From positions 846,001 through 910,000 of the forward strand of contig NZ_CP011032.1 of assembly GCF_002310815.1 (NCBI RefSeq): a stretch of 64,000 bases of DNA, written 5' to 3'. The notes under the pieces are model-generated. The model was not told where the DNA came from and made no database searches. It was given only the letters and a program-made list of their open reading frames with translations. Shown here piece by piece: positions 47,242-55,711 of this stretch. Numbering within the stretch: position 1 is the stretch's first letter; the number at the start of each line of letters is the position of its first letter. Made by a program: the position numbers and the translations under genes. Origin of the DNA: Pseudoalteromonas tunicata. GTDB taxonomy: Bacteria > Pseudomonadota > Gammaproteobacteria > Enterobacterales > Alteromonadaceae.

Positions 47242-48657
47242 ATGAATACAATAAAAAATATCGCACTATCTTTTGTCGCCGCGGCTGTTTTGGCTGGTTG
47301 TGGTGGTGATGATGGAAAAGATGGAATAGCGGGTGCTCAAGGTGTCGCGGGGCAAAATGGCGCTAATGGAACAAGTGTGTTTGTAACCACACAGGATGTG
47401 ATAAAAACCAATGCGCAACACGCATATGCTGTTTATGCTGATTCATTAATTGCTGCAAAAGCACTTAAAGAACAATTAGCTATATTTGTTGCCAATCCAA
47501 GTGATGAAAGCTTTTCGCTGGCTAAAAAAGCATGGCTAGCAGCACGCGAACCATATGGTCAGTCTGAGGTATTTCGTTTTCGTGAAGGTCCAATTGATAA
47601 TTTAACTCAAGATGCTGCGGGTAACTGGGTATTAGCACCTGAAGCGGGCCCAGAGGGAGCGATTAATGCATGGCCTTTAGCCGAAGCGCTGATTGATTAC
47701 ACCCAAGATATGGATGGATTACAAAACCCTGAAAATCCAAGTACCTTGCCAGCTGGCGGAAATATCATTGCCGATATCGATAGTTTCCCGGTTATAGATA
47801 AAGCAACTATTCAAGCGCAGTTTGAACGTGGTGATGATGAAGCTAATGTCACTTCTGGTTATCATGCGATTGAGTTTTTATTGTGGGGTCAAGATTTAAA
47901 CGCCGATGGTACTTACACAGCTAACCGCGATTATTCAGCAGGTTATCGTAAAGCCAGTGATTTTTATACGGTTGGCAATCAAATGGGCCAATGTACTTCA
48001 GGTGAAGCAGGGGCTGCCAATGTCATTTGTATTCGTCGTAGTCAGTATTTACTTGCAGCAGCAGATTTACTGATTGATGATTTGAAATCAGTGGTTGATG
48101 CATGGACACCGGGAACCGGTTTTCATTATCAAGCATTCATTAAAGAAGAAACTCAAAAACAATCATTGGCTAAAATTCTAGAAGGTATGGGGCGCTTAAG
48201 TTATGGCGAATTAGCGGGCGAACGGATGAGTATTGCGCTTCGTACTGACTCACAAGAAGATGAGCATTCATGTTTTTCTGATAATACCCATCGTGACATT
48301 TTCTTAAATGCCAAGGGCATTCAAAATACCTTTAACGGCCAATACGTTCGTTTTGATGGTGAAGTATTACAAGGTGCAAGTATTTATAATTTACTGGTTG
48401 TAGCGGGTAAGCCAGAACTTGCGAATAAATTACGTGGTGCGCTTGAAGATACCATGGCTAAAGCCGCGGTCATTGATACAACAGCAAAACTTGGCTATTC
48501 ATTTGATGTGCAAATTCAACAACCTGAACTTAAAGGTGCAGTAACAAATACCATTGAAGCACTAAAAACTCAAACGCAGGTAATTAAAGAAGTGATTGAA
48601 GCTTTAGGCGTAACTACAGGTGATTTAGAAGGCGATACGGACGAATTCGGCGGTTAA
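47242..48657 (+). CDS. Imelysin-family (M75) iron-related lipoprotein, copy 1
   Basis: The product has 471 residues from ATG 47242 (or 475 from ATG 47230; neither has a strong ribosome-binding site). A lipoprotein signal with lipobox LAGC is followed by a short collagen-like tract of seven Gly-X-Y triplets (about 27-47). The imelysin domain (about 55-460) has the family motif GxHxxE as G206-Y-H208-A-I-E211 and the early AREPYGQSEVFRF. Imelysins (IrpA, EfeO M75 relatives) bind iron or haem-related ligands in the envelope. Iron regulation is supported by the Fur boxes. A terminator follows directly. Confidence 0.9.
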   Translation: MNTIKNIALSFVAAAVLAGCGGDDGKDGIAGAQGVAGQNGANGTSVFVTTQDVIKTNAQHAYAVYADSLIAAKALKEQLAIFVANPSDESFSLAKKAWLAAREPYGQSEVFRFREGPIDNLTQDAAGNWVLAPEAGPEGAINAWPLAEALIDYTQDMDGLQNPENPSTLPAGGNIIADIDSFPVIDKATIQAQFERGDDEANVTSGYHAIEFLLWGQDLNADGTYTANRDYSAGYRKASDFYTVGNQMGQCTSGEAGAANVICIRRSQYLLAAADLLIDDLKSVVDAWTPGTGFHYQAFIKEETQKQSLAKILEGMGRLSYGELAGERMSIALRTDSQEDEHSCFSDNTHRDIFLNAKGIQNTFNGQYVRFDGEVLQGASIYNLLVVAGKPELANKLRGALEDTMAKAAVIDTTAKLGYSFDVQIQQPELKGAVTNTIEALKTQTQVIKEVIEALGVTTGDLEGDTDEFGG

Positions 48658-48673
48658 ATTTAGCTGGTAGATT

Positions 48674-48698
48674 AGCCCATCCATTGGATGGGCTTTTT
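48674..48698 (+). terminator. Intrinsic terminator inside the iron cluster
   Basis: AGCCCATCC (48674-48682) pairs perfectly with GGATGGGCT (48686-48694) around ATT, followed by TTTT. It lies 16 bases after the imelysin stop and about 40 bases before the di-heme gene, so imelysin is likely made in excess of the downstream genes. Confidence 0.88.
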
Positions 48699-48739
48699 GC
48701 GTTTTGCATAATTTATTTTTCAGGGTATGTAGGTTAATG

Positions 48740-50395
48740 ATGAAAAAAAATGCGTTGTTACTGTCGATGATTGTAGTGCTCAGTGCGTGCGGTGGTTCGG
48801 GTAGTCAAGGTAAGGCACCTGAGGTGGTATCGCCGCCTGTGGTAATCGTGATGCCGGGGCAACCTGATGATGGTTTAGCACCTTTAAGTGCAACAACGCC
48901 AGATCCAAAGGAGCACTTGGCTGGTGGAGAGGTTACAACGCAAGTGATTAATCAGGATGCATTTAGTCAATCAGCACCGGCTATTCGCAGCAATTTTGAG
49001 CTCGATGGGGTGTTTAAGTCGGGCGATCATTTATTTCGTGGGGTGCATGTGGGTCAAGGGCCATTATTTAATAATCCAACATGCCAAGGTTGCCACATCA
49101 AAGATGGGCGAGGAGAAGTGCCAAGTTCACCCGATGAAGCGATGACGAGCATGTTTTTACGCATTAGTGATGGGCAAGGTAACCCGGATTTAATTTATGG
49201 CGATCAAATTCAAACCTTTGGTATGAAAGAGGGCCAATCACAAGGACTACTACCAAAACACGGTGGTGCTATTGATGAAGGTATTGCTTATGGTGAAGCC
49301 TATGCGTGGGTCGAGTATCAAACGATAGCTGGCCAATTTGATGATGGCCAAACATACCAATTGCGTAAACCCATTTATAAAGTCAAAGATCTTGCCTATG
49401 GCGATTTTAACCCCGATGTACGTTTATCGCCCCGAGTGACGCCGAGTATTTTTGGTTCAGGGTTATTGCACGCCATTCCAGAGGCAAGCATTACCAGTTA
49501 TGCCGATCCGGATGATATTGATGGCGATGGTATTTCAGGTCGGGCTGTGTTTGTAACTGAACCTATTTCTGGGCAGCAAAAGTTAGCACGTTTTGGCTAT
49601 AAAGCGCTTACGACTTCGGTGCTTGAGCAAATATCAGGTGCGTATCGAGGGGATATGGGTATTACCAATATCGTTGCACCCCAAGAATCATGTACTTCAG
49701 AGCAAACGGCTTGCATAGCGCAAGCGCAACTTGAGCAAGATAAAGAACAAGATGGCCTCGATTTAAGTGTTTTGGGGCTCGCACAGGTTGAATTTTATAA
49801 CCGGTTATTGGCTGTGCCGGTGCGCCGAGGTTTCGATAGTGCTAATCAAACATGGCAAGCCGATGTTGTTGCAGGTCGAGCATTATTTTTTGCAGCCCAA
49901 TGTGCCAGTTGTCATATTCCTCGTCATAAAACCGGTGAAGCTGAAGCCAGTTTATTAGGTGATGCAGGCTTGCTTGAAGTTGCCCCAAGCCATACACCGA
50001 TTGCAGCATTAAGCAATCAGGTTATTTATCCTTATACCGATTTGCTGCTCCACGATATGGGTGGATCTTGCGCCACTATTGAGCGTGAAACCGCACAAGG
50101 CGAGGCGTGTACACAAGGGGCGCAGTGTTATTGGGTGCAGCGCTGCGAAGGCCTTGCTGATGATCGTCCTGAAGGTAGCGCAAGTGGTACAGAATGGAGA
50201 ACACCACCATTGTGGGGCCTTGGCCTTGTTAATACGGTTAATGCTAGGGCAACGTATTTGCATGATGGTCGTGCGCGTAATATCAGTGAAGCTATTTTAT
50301 GGCACGGTGGCGAGGCTGAAAAAGCTAAAGCCCAGTTTAAAGCGATGAGCGCCAATGAGCGCCAGCAGCTACTTACCTTTTTAACATCGTTGTAA
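48740..50395 (+). CDS. Di-heme oxidoreductase lipoprotein (DUF1111/thiol-oxidoreductase-like), copy 1
   Basis: The product has 551 residues from ATG 48740, six bases after AGG; ATG 48737 is also possible. Lipobox LSAC (Cys17). Two c-type haem sites: CQGCH (115-119) and CASCH (388-392). The family pattern includes GQFDDGQTYQLRKPIY, RLSPRVTPSIFGSGLL, ARFGYKALTTSVLEQ and, near the end, RTPPLWGLG and YLHDGRARNISEAILWHGGEA. A region near 440-475 has four more Cys (GGSC, GEAC, GAQC, QRC) absent from copy 2. The role is probably electron transfer to or from iron in the periplasm, in one cluster with two imelysins. Confidence 0.88.
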   Translation: MKKNALLLSMIVVLSACGGSGSQGKAPEVVSPPVVIVMPGQPDDGLAPLSATTPDPKEHLAGGEVTTQVINQDAFSQSAPAIRSNFELDGVFKSGDHLFRGVHVGQGPLFNNPTCQGCHIKDGRGEVPSSPDEAMTSMFLRISDGQGNPDLIYGDQIQTFGMKEGQSQGLLPKHGGAIDEGIAYGEAYAWVEYQTIAGQFDDGQTYQLRKPIYKVKDLAYGDFNPDVRLSPRVTPSIFGSGLLHAIPEASITSYADPDDIDGDGISGRAVFVTEPISGQQKLARFGYKALTTSVLEQISGAYRGDMGITNIVAPQESCTSEQTACIAQAQLEQDKEQDGLDLSVLGLAQVEFYNRLLAVPVRRGFDSANQTWQADVVAGRALFFAAQCASCHIPRHKTGEAEASLLGDAGLLEVAPSHTPIAALSNQVIYPYTDLLLHDMGGSCATIERETAQGEACTQGAQCYWVQRCEGLADDRPEGSASGTEWRTPPLWGLGLVNTVNARATYLHDGRARNISEAILWHGGEAEKAKAQFKAMSANERQQLLTFLTSL

Positions 50396-50404
50396 GTCTG
50401 ACGG

Positions 50405-51805
50405 ATGAAAAACGCATTTATATTAGTGGTTTTATGTTGTCTTTGCGCATGTTCTAAACAACCTGAAGTACTCGAATTTAGCCTCAATGAGCTACGCCCA
50501 GGCGGCAGTGCGACGTTAGCAAGCATCAATACGCGCACCTTTATCCATCCATCGGGTAATTTGTCGATTGATGATGAATTAGAATTTTGGGATGGTTTGT
50601 CGTTCTTTCGTGATCCTTGGGTTGCATCACCGGCTATTACCGTAGATCGAGATGGTTTAGGACCGTTATATAATGCGCGTTCATGTAAAGCATGTCATAG
50701 CCGAGGCGGCCGTGGTCGGATGGCCGCAGAAGGTGTTTCTAGCCCAATGGCCTTGTTGTTTCGTTTAGGCCATGGCGAAAAACAACTGGCCGATACAACC
50801 TATGGTGCCCAGCTACAGACGTTTGCGGTCCTGACTCCGACAAATAACCCTAAGTTGGATGCTGAAGGGCAAATTAATCTGCAATATGAAATGATTGAAG
50901 GTCAATTTGATGACGGCGCTCCTTATACATTACGCAAGCCCCATTATCGATTAGTAAATCTAAGTCAAGGTCCACTGGCTGCAACAACACAATTATCCCC
51001 ACGTTATGCCCCTGCGATTTATGGTATGGGATTGCTTGATGCGATTGATTCTGCAGATTTATTTGCTCTTGAAGATGAATACGATGCGGATCAAAATGGG
51101 ATCAGCGCACGCTATAATCGGGTGCCAAATGTGCTAACTGGGCAGCTTGAGCTTGGCCGTTTTGGATTTAAAGGATTACACCCAAACTTAAATCAACAAA
51201 TTGCCAGTGCGTTTATCAATGATATTGGCATCACTAATCCCTATTTTCCCAAAGAAACCTGTCAGCCTACACAGAGCGCTTGTTTGTTAGAAGCAAAGCG
51301 TGTGCATGGTGAGCAATCGCCTGAAATTCCGATGAAATTATTACGTACAACTGAGTTTATGAGTGCCCATATCGCAGTGCAGCCGACACGTAAATTAAAC
51401 AGCCCTCAAGCCCAGCAAGGACGCACACTATTTTATCAATTAGGTTGTCAAGGGTGTCATCAGCCAAGCTTTGTTACACGAAACGACTACGAGTTGCCAG
51501 AGCTCGCAGGGCAAATAATCTGGCCTTACAGTGACCTTGCCTTACACGATATGGGGGAGGGGCTTGCCGATGGCAAAGTTGAATACCGTGCCACGGGCCG
51601 TGAATGGCGTACAGCCCCCCTTTGGGGGATTGGATTACAACCACGGATCCAAGGATATCAAGGCTTTTTACACGATGGCCGGGCACGCACTATTAGCGAG
51701 GCTATTTTATGGCATGGTGGCGAGGCGAAGGCTTCACAGCAAGGTTTTGTTGCCTTACCTGCTCATGAACGTGCGGCCTTACTCTTTTTTTTAGAGCAAA
51801 TTTAA
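50405..51805 (+). CDS. Di-heme oxidoreductase lipoprotein, copy 2
   Basis: The product has 466 residues, same family as the preceding gene and clearly a paralogue: GQFDDGAPYTLRKPHY, LSPRYAPAIYGMGLLDAI, GRFGFKGLHPNLNQ, WRTAPLWGIGLQ and LHDGRARTISEAILWHGGEA. Haem sites are CKACH (94-98) and CQGCH (348-352). A lipoprotein signal with several Cys ends at about Cys16. It is shorter than copy 1 because it lacks the Pro-rich linker and the extra Cys region. Nine bases separate it from copy 1. Confidence 0.88.
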   Translation: MKNAFILVVLCCLCACSKQPEVLEFSLNELRPGGSATLASINTRTFIHPSGNLSIDDELEFWDGLSFFRDPWVASPAITVDRDGLGPLYNARSCKACHSRGGRGRMAAEGVSSPMALLFRLGHGEKQLADTTYGAQLQTFAVLTPTNNPKLDAEGQINLQYEMIEGQFDDGAPYTLRKPHYRLVNLSQGPLAATTQLSPRYAPAIYGMGLLDAIDSADLFALEDEYDADQNGISARYNRVPNVLTGQLELGRFGFKGLHPNLNQQIASAFINDIGITNPYFPKETCQPTQSACLLEAKRVHGEQSPEIPMKLLRTTEFMSAHIAVQPTRKLNSPQAQQGRTLFYQLGCQGCHQPSFVTRNDYELPELAGQIIWPYSDLALHDMGEGLADGKVEYRATGREWRTAPLWGIGLQPRIQGYQGFLHDGRARTISEAILWHGGEAKASQQGFVALPAHERAALLFFLEQI

Positions 51806-51828
51806 TTCATAAATAAACAGGAACAAAC

Positions 51829-52968
51829 ATGAAACAATTATTACTTGTGATGATAAGTACATCCTTGTTATCTGCCTGTGGTGGCAGCAACAAAGTAGAG
51901 ACACCCCCAGTGGTGGTGGAACCGCCTGTTGTGGTGGTAAAAACCAAAGATCAAGCAATGGCTGCGGTATTGGTTGCGCTCGCCGATGAGGTTATTGTAC
52001 CAAGTTATCAACAATTATTAGCACATAGTACTGAATTTGAAATCGCAGCCACTCGGTTTTGTTCGCTCAGTAACTCGGCGCAATCTGACCTTGATGTATT
52101 ACGGACAAGTTGGCTTAACTTAAATGCCAGCTGGCAAAGCACTCGGCCCACGAAACTTGGGCCTATTTTTAAAGAGTTTCGCTATTCTCGCCTTCAAACT
52201 TGGCCTGATAATAACGCAGCAGTAGCCCGAGGTATTGCAGCATTACTCGCTACCAATCCAATTACCGCACAAGCTGTTGCCCAAACTCAAGACGGAGGTC
52301 AAGGCCTGCCTGCTTTAGAGTATCTTCTTTATCCAGATCAGGCAGGGCAAAACATGTTAAGTGCGCCAAACAAGAGCGAACGCTGCTTAGTAACCATGGC
52401 GGTTGCTGCAAATATCAAAAGTATTGCCCAAGAACTTGTTGATGGCTGGAGTGCCAGTCAGGGCAATTATCGAGAACAGTACATACAGGGCTCGGGGGAT
52501 TTTGTTTCACCCCAAGATGCTATTGAAGAGCAGCTAACAAATTGGTTTGAATTAGTCGAAATTATAACTGATAACAAAATAGGTAAAGCGTTAGGAGTAT
52601 TGCCACCTGGGGTGTTAAAAAATGCAGAGCAATTTCGCAGTCAAAGCTCACTTGCCAATATTAAGCACAATCTTGAAGCATTAGAGCAAGTATATTTGGC
52701 GAAAAATAGCTATGGCTTTGATGATTATTTAATTGAAATTCATCAAGCTCAGAGTTTAGATACCAGTATTAAAGGTGCATTTGCTGAGGTGTTTGAGGCA
52801 TTGGAGAAAATCACCGTGCCATTAGAAGAAGCGATAGTAACCAGCGAAGGGCGCGCGCAATTGAAGGCTTTGAGCAATAAAGTCAAAGCGCTGCGTACTA
52901 TCATGGCCAGCGATTTTGTGCAAACCACAGGGTTTAACCCAAGCTTTAATTCTAACGATGGTGATTAA
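51829..52968 (+). CDS. Imelysin-family lipoprotein, copy 2
   Basis: The product has 379 residues with lipobox LSAC and a Val/Pro-rich linker. The imelysin domain has FKEFRYSRLQTWPDN and the motif region QGLPALEYLLYPD, so the GxHxxE motif reads G159-L-P161-A-L-E164: the His is replaced by Pro. AGGAA precedes the ATG. This imelysin type is paired with di-heme proteins in other gammaproteobacteria as well (from memory of gene neighbourhoods, not checked). It probably has a different ligand or a partner role to copy 1. Confidence 0.86.
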   Translation: MKQLLLVMISTSLLSACGGSNKVETPPVVVEPPVVVVKTKDQAMAAVLVALADEVIVPSYQQLLAHSTEFEIAATRFCSLSNSAQSDLDVLRTSWLNLNASWQSTRPTKLGPIFKEFRYSRLQTWPDNNAAVARGIAALLATNPITAQAVAQTQDGGQGLPALEYLLYPDQAGQNMLSAPNKSERCLVTMAVAANIKSIAQELVDGWSASQGNYREQYIQGSGDFVSPQDAIEEQLTNWFELVEIITDNKIGKALGVLPPGVLKNAEQFRSQSSLANIKHNLEALEQVYLAKNSYGFDDYLIEIHQAQSLDTSIKGAFAEVFEALEKITVPLEEAIVTSEGRAQLKALSNKVKALRTIMASDFVQTTGFNPSFNSNDGD

Positions 52969-52969
52969 A

Positions 52970-54076
52970 ATGACCCAGCTTGCCAGGCGACGCTTTTGCC
53001 AATCTGTTTTGGGGTTGGCTGGGCTGAGTATTTTGCCAAGTTGTAGTTTACAACGTGAGCAGCAGTTTGTGAGTGCCTATAGCAATACTGATGGGCAACA
53101 TTTTGTGGCGGTATTTAATCAATCTGGCGAAGTTTTTAGTGAGGTTGAAATCCCGCTTCGCGGTCATGACATTGCAATATCACACAAGGAGCCGTTTAGG
53201 GTGATTGCTTTTTCACGCCGCCCAGGCGCTTATCTCTATGATATCGATTTAAATAAAGGGGTGATCAAGCAAACCATTAAAGCTAATGATGGTCGCCACT
53301 TTTTTGGTCATGGTGTATTTAGCCCTGATGGTCAGTATTTATTTACTACTGAAAATGATTACCATAACCAGCAAGGTAAAGTCGTTGTGAGGGATGCGCA
53401 ATCTTTGGCTGTTATCAAAGAGTTTAACAGTGGTGGGGTAGGTCCTCATCAGCTTGCTTGGCTCAATGATGGCAAAACCTTGGTGATTGCTAACGGTGGG
53501 ATTGCTACTCATCCAGATACACCGCGAGAAAAACTCAACGTCTTGACGATGGCACCGAACCTAACTTATCTGCAAAGTGAATCAGGTACGATATTACAAC
53601 AATTTTACCCACCTCATCACCAGCTTAGTATTCGTCATTTAGCGGTTGATAGGCGCAATAAAGTGATTATTGCGATGCAATATCAGGGGCCAAAAAGTGA
53701 TTTACATCCTTTGGTTTATAGTCAGCAAGGGGATGGGCCAATGGTTGCATGTACGGCCTCGGATCTGTTGTGGCAACAAATGCATCAATATACGGCAAGT
53801 GTTTGTATTGATGATGCTGTTAATGTCGCTGCGGTGAGTTGCCCAAGAAGTGGGTTTGTTAGCTTTTGGGATTTACGAACAGACCGGCTGATTGATACTT
53901 TTCAAATACGAGATTGCGCGGGGGTTACCTTGTCTAAAGATGGCTTTTTATTAAGCAATGGCAAAGGTGAGATTGCGTGTATCGATCCATTTTTAGAAAC
54001 GGCAAGCTCAAAGATGCAACTTACTGGTTATAAATGGGATAATCACATGCAAAGTCTAAAAGAGTCATTGTTTTAA
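52970..54076 (+). CDS. DUF1513-family Tat-exported protein
   Basis: The product has 368 residues. ATG 52970 begins one base after the imelysin stop and gives a Tat signal (ARRRFCQSVLGLAGLSILPSC) with a possible lipobox at Cys25. The rest is a beta-propeller-like repeat protein with DUF1513 marks: FFGHGVFSPDGQYLFTTEND, GGVGPHQLAWLNDGKTLVIANGGI and HPDTPREKLN, then LSIRHLAVD. Tat export suggests folding, perhaps with a cofactor, before transport. It ends the iron cluster; no terminator is obvious in 54077-54202. Confidence 0.87.
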   Translation: MTQLARRRFCQSVLGLAGLSILPSCSLQREQQFVSAYSNTDGQHFVAVFNQSGEVFSEVEIPLRGHDIAISHKEPFRVIAFSRRPGAYLYDIDLNKGVIKQTIKANDGRHFFGHGVFSPDGQYLFTTENDYHNQQGKVVVRDAQSLAVIKEFNSGGVGPHQLAWLNDGKTLVIANGGIATHPDTPREKLNVLTMAPNLTYLQSESGTILQQFYPPHHQLSIRHLAVDRRNKVIIAMQYQGPKSDLHPLVYSQQGDGPMVACTASDLLWQQMHQYTASVCIDDAVNVAAVSCPRSGFVSFWDLRTDRLIDTFQIRDCAGVTLSKDGFLLSNGKGEIACIDPFLETASSKMQLTGYKWDNHMQSLKESLF

Positions 54077-54202
54077 TGTAAAGTACCGTTGAATATTAAC
54101 TTTCTTCGGTACTAGTTAACTGGTAGGATTTGTTAATCTTCGCCTAGTCTAATCAAGCAGGTTAGAATAGAGCTCAAATTTTTAATTGGTGTAATAAGAG
54201 TA

Positions 54203-55321
54203 ATGACACAGGCAGTAGATCCATTTGCAGATATTCGTCCATATAATGATGATGAGGTCAGCGCATCAATTCAACGTTTAGTGAATGATGATGCGTTTAT
54301 CGCTTTAATCGCAAAACATAATCTACCGAGTTGGTTGGTGCCATTTCGTAGCCTATTAACACCTTTGCTTAAACGTTATTTAGCAAAAAAATGGTCTAAA
54401 TTTAAAACTATTGCGCAAATACAAGAGGTTGTGGCGCACTATCTTGGTCGCGTGATTGATCAAACAACATCAAAAGTCACTTTTTCTGGCCTCGAGCATC
54501 TAGATAAAACCCAAGCGTATTTGTTTATTTCAAACCATCGAGATATTGCCCTTGATCCTGCTTTAATTAACTGGGGATTACACACTCATCAAATGAATAC
54601 CGTGCGTATTGCAATCGGTGATAACTTACTACAAATTCCTTATATCACGGAATTAATGAAGTTGAATAAAAGCTTTGTGGTGAAGCGTTCGGTAAAAGCG
54701 CCAAAAGAAATGCTCAGAGCGTTATCGCAGTTATCGGCTTACATCTATGACTCGTTAAAAAGTAATAACTCGATTTGGATTGCGCAGCGCGAAGGGCGCA
54801 CCAAAGATGGTGACGATCAAACTGACCCTGCATTACTTAAAATGCTACAACTAAACGGACGTAAGCAAAAAATGGAATTTGCAGATTATGTTCGAGAGTT
54901 AAAAATTGTTCCTGTCTCGATTTCATATCAATTTGAACCATGTGCTATCGCCAAAGCAAAAGAGCGCCATCATAAAAGTACTTTTGGTGAATATAAAAAA
55001 GCAGCGGGCGAAGATATTGAAAGCATCATGGAAGGATTTCGCTCAAGCAAAGGTCATGTTCATGTCGCATTTGGTCAACCAATTACGTCAGGATGTGACA
55101 GCCCAGAAGAATTAGCACAAACTATTGATGCACAAATATTGTCTTCTTATTTTTTGCATCCAGGGAATTATTTAGCTGCCAATAGTGATATTGAAGCAAT
55201 TGAACCTGCACAAAAAGAGCTGTTTGAACAACGTATGGCGCAGGTCCCCTCAGAGTTAAAAGAGTTAGTTTTAGCTATGTACGCAAAACCTGTACAAAAG
55301 CAATTAGCACAACATCAATAA
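54203..55321 (+). CDS. 1-acyl-sn-glycerol-3-phosphate acyltransferase-like protein
   Basis: The 372-residue protein has a PlsC-type domain with the HX4D catalytic motif in SNHRDIALDPALI and the glycerol-phosphate motif IAQREGRTKDGDDQTD, then KIVPVSISYQFEP. It is longer than PlsC and has no clear membrane helix, so it is a distinct acyltransferase subfamily. It would transfer acyl chains to a glycerophospholipid precursor or related acceptor. It has its own intergenic region and terminator. Confidence 0.87.
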   Translation: MTQAVDPFADIRPYNDDEVSASIQRLVNDDAFIALIAKHNLPSWLVPFRSLLTPLLKRYLAKKWSKFKTIAQIQEVVAHYLGRVIDQTTSKVTFSGLEHLDKTQAYLFISNHRDIALDPALINWGLHTHQMNTVRIAIGDNLLQIPYITELMKLNKSFVVKRSVKAPKEMLRALSQLSAYIYDSLKSNNSIWIAQREGRTKDGDDQTDPALLKMLQLNGRKQKMEFADYVRELKIVPVSISYQFEPCAIAKAKERHHKSTFGEYKKAAGEDIESIMEGFRSSKGHVHVAFGQPITSGCDSPEELAQTIDAQILSSYFLHPGNYLAANSDIEAIEPAQKELFEQRMAQVPSELKELVLAMYAKPVQKQLAQHQ

Positions 55322-55325
55322 CAGT

Positions 55326-55351
55326 AAAAAGCCACTACAGAGTGGCTTTTT
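55326..55351 (+). terminator. Terminator after the acyltransferase gene
   Basis: Five A and GCCACT (55326-55336) pair with AGTGGC and five T (55341-55351) around ACAG. Confidence 0.92.
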
Positions 55352-55457
55352 ACTTTTCTCTCTAAACGATAAATAGGACCGTTGGCTTGAACAATTATCC
55401 TGACAGCATAAAAAAGTTCAACTAAGATGATTAGGTTATGAACTGAGGCGCAGCGGT

Positions 55458-55700
55458 ATGCAACAGATTGAAATATTTGAAATCCCAAGCCCCTGTATCG
55501 ATGTGTGTCAGAGCAATAATAGAGGTTATTGTATCGGTTGTTTTCGTAGTAGAGATGAGCGTTTTAATTGGCAAAAAATGTCTGATAGTGAAAAAAAACA
55601 TGTTATTGCACTTTGCCTTCAGCGCAAACGAAGAAGCGAACAAAAACCTGCGACGTCTTTAGTCGAACAACAAGGACAACAAAATGACTTTAACTTTTAA
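55458..55700 (+). CDS. DUF1289-family Cys-rich small protein
   Basis: The 80-residue protein has the DUF1289 pattern SPCIDVC, then GYCIGCFRSRDER and the conserved Trp in FNWQKMSD. The four Cys suggest a small zinc or Fe-S site (inference). Function unknown. It precedes the PAS protein gene by 11 bases and may share its transcript. Confidence 0.88.
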   Translation: MQQIEIFEIPSPCIDVCQSNNRGYCIGCFRSRDERFNWQKMSDSEKKHVIALCLQRKRRSEQKPATSLVEQQGQQNDFNF

Positions 55701-55711
55701 ACATAGATGTA

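Noticed and set aside
50128..50538. 136-codon minus-strand frame across the junction of the two di-heme genes
   Set aside because: It spans the end of one gene and the start of the next, both with strong haem-protein motifs on the other strand.
48740..51805. Di-heme genes as MauG or cytochrome c peroxidase
   Set aside because: Two CxxCH sites are shared with those families, but the DUF1111 patterns (RTPPLWGLG, HDGRARNISEAI) fit the thiol-oxidoreductase-like group better; peroxidase activity is still possible.
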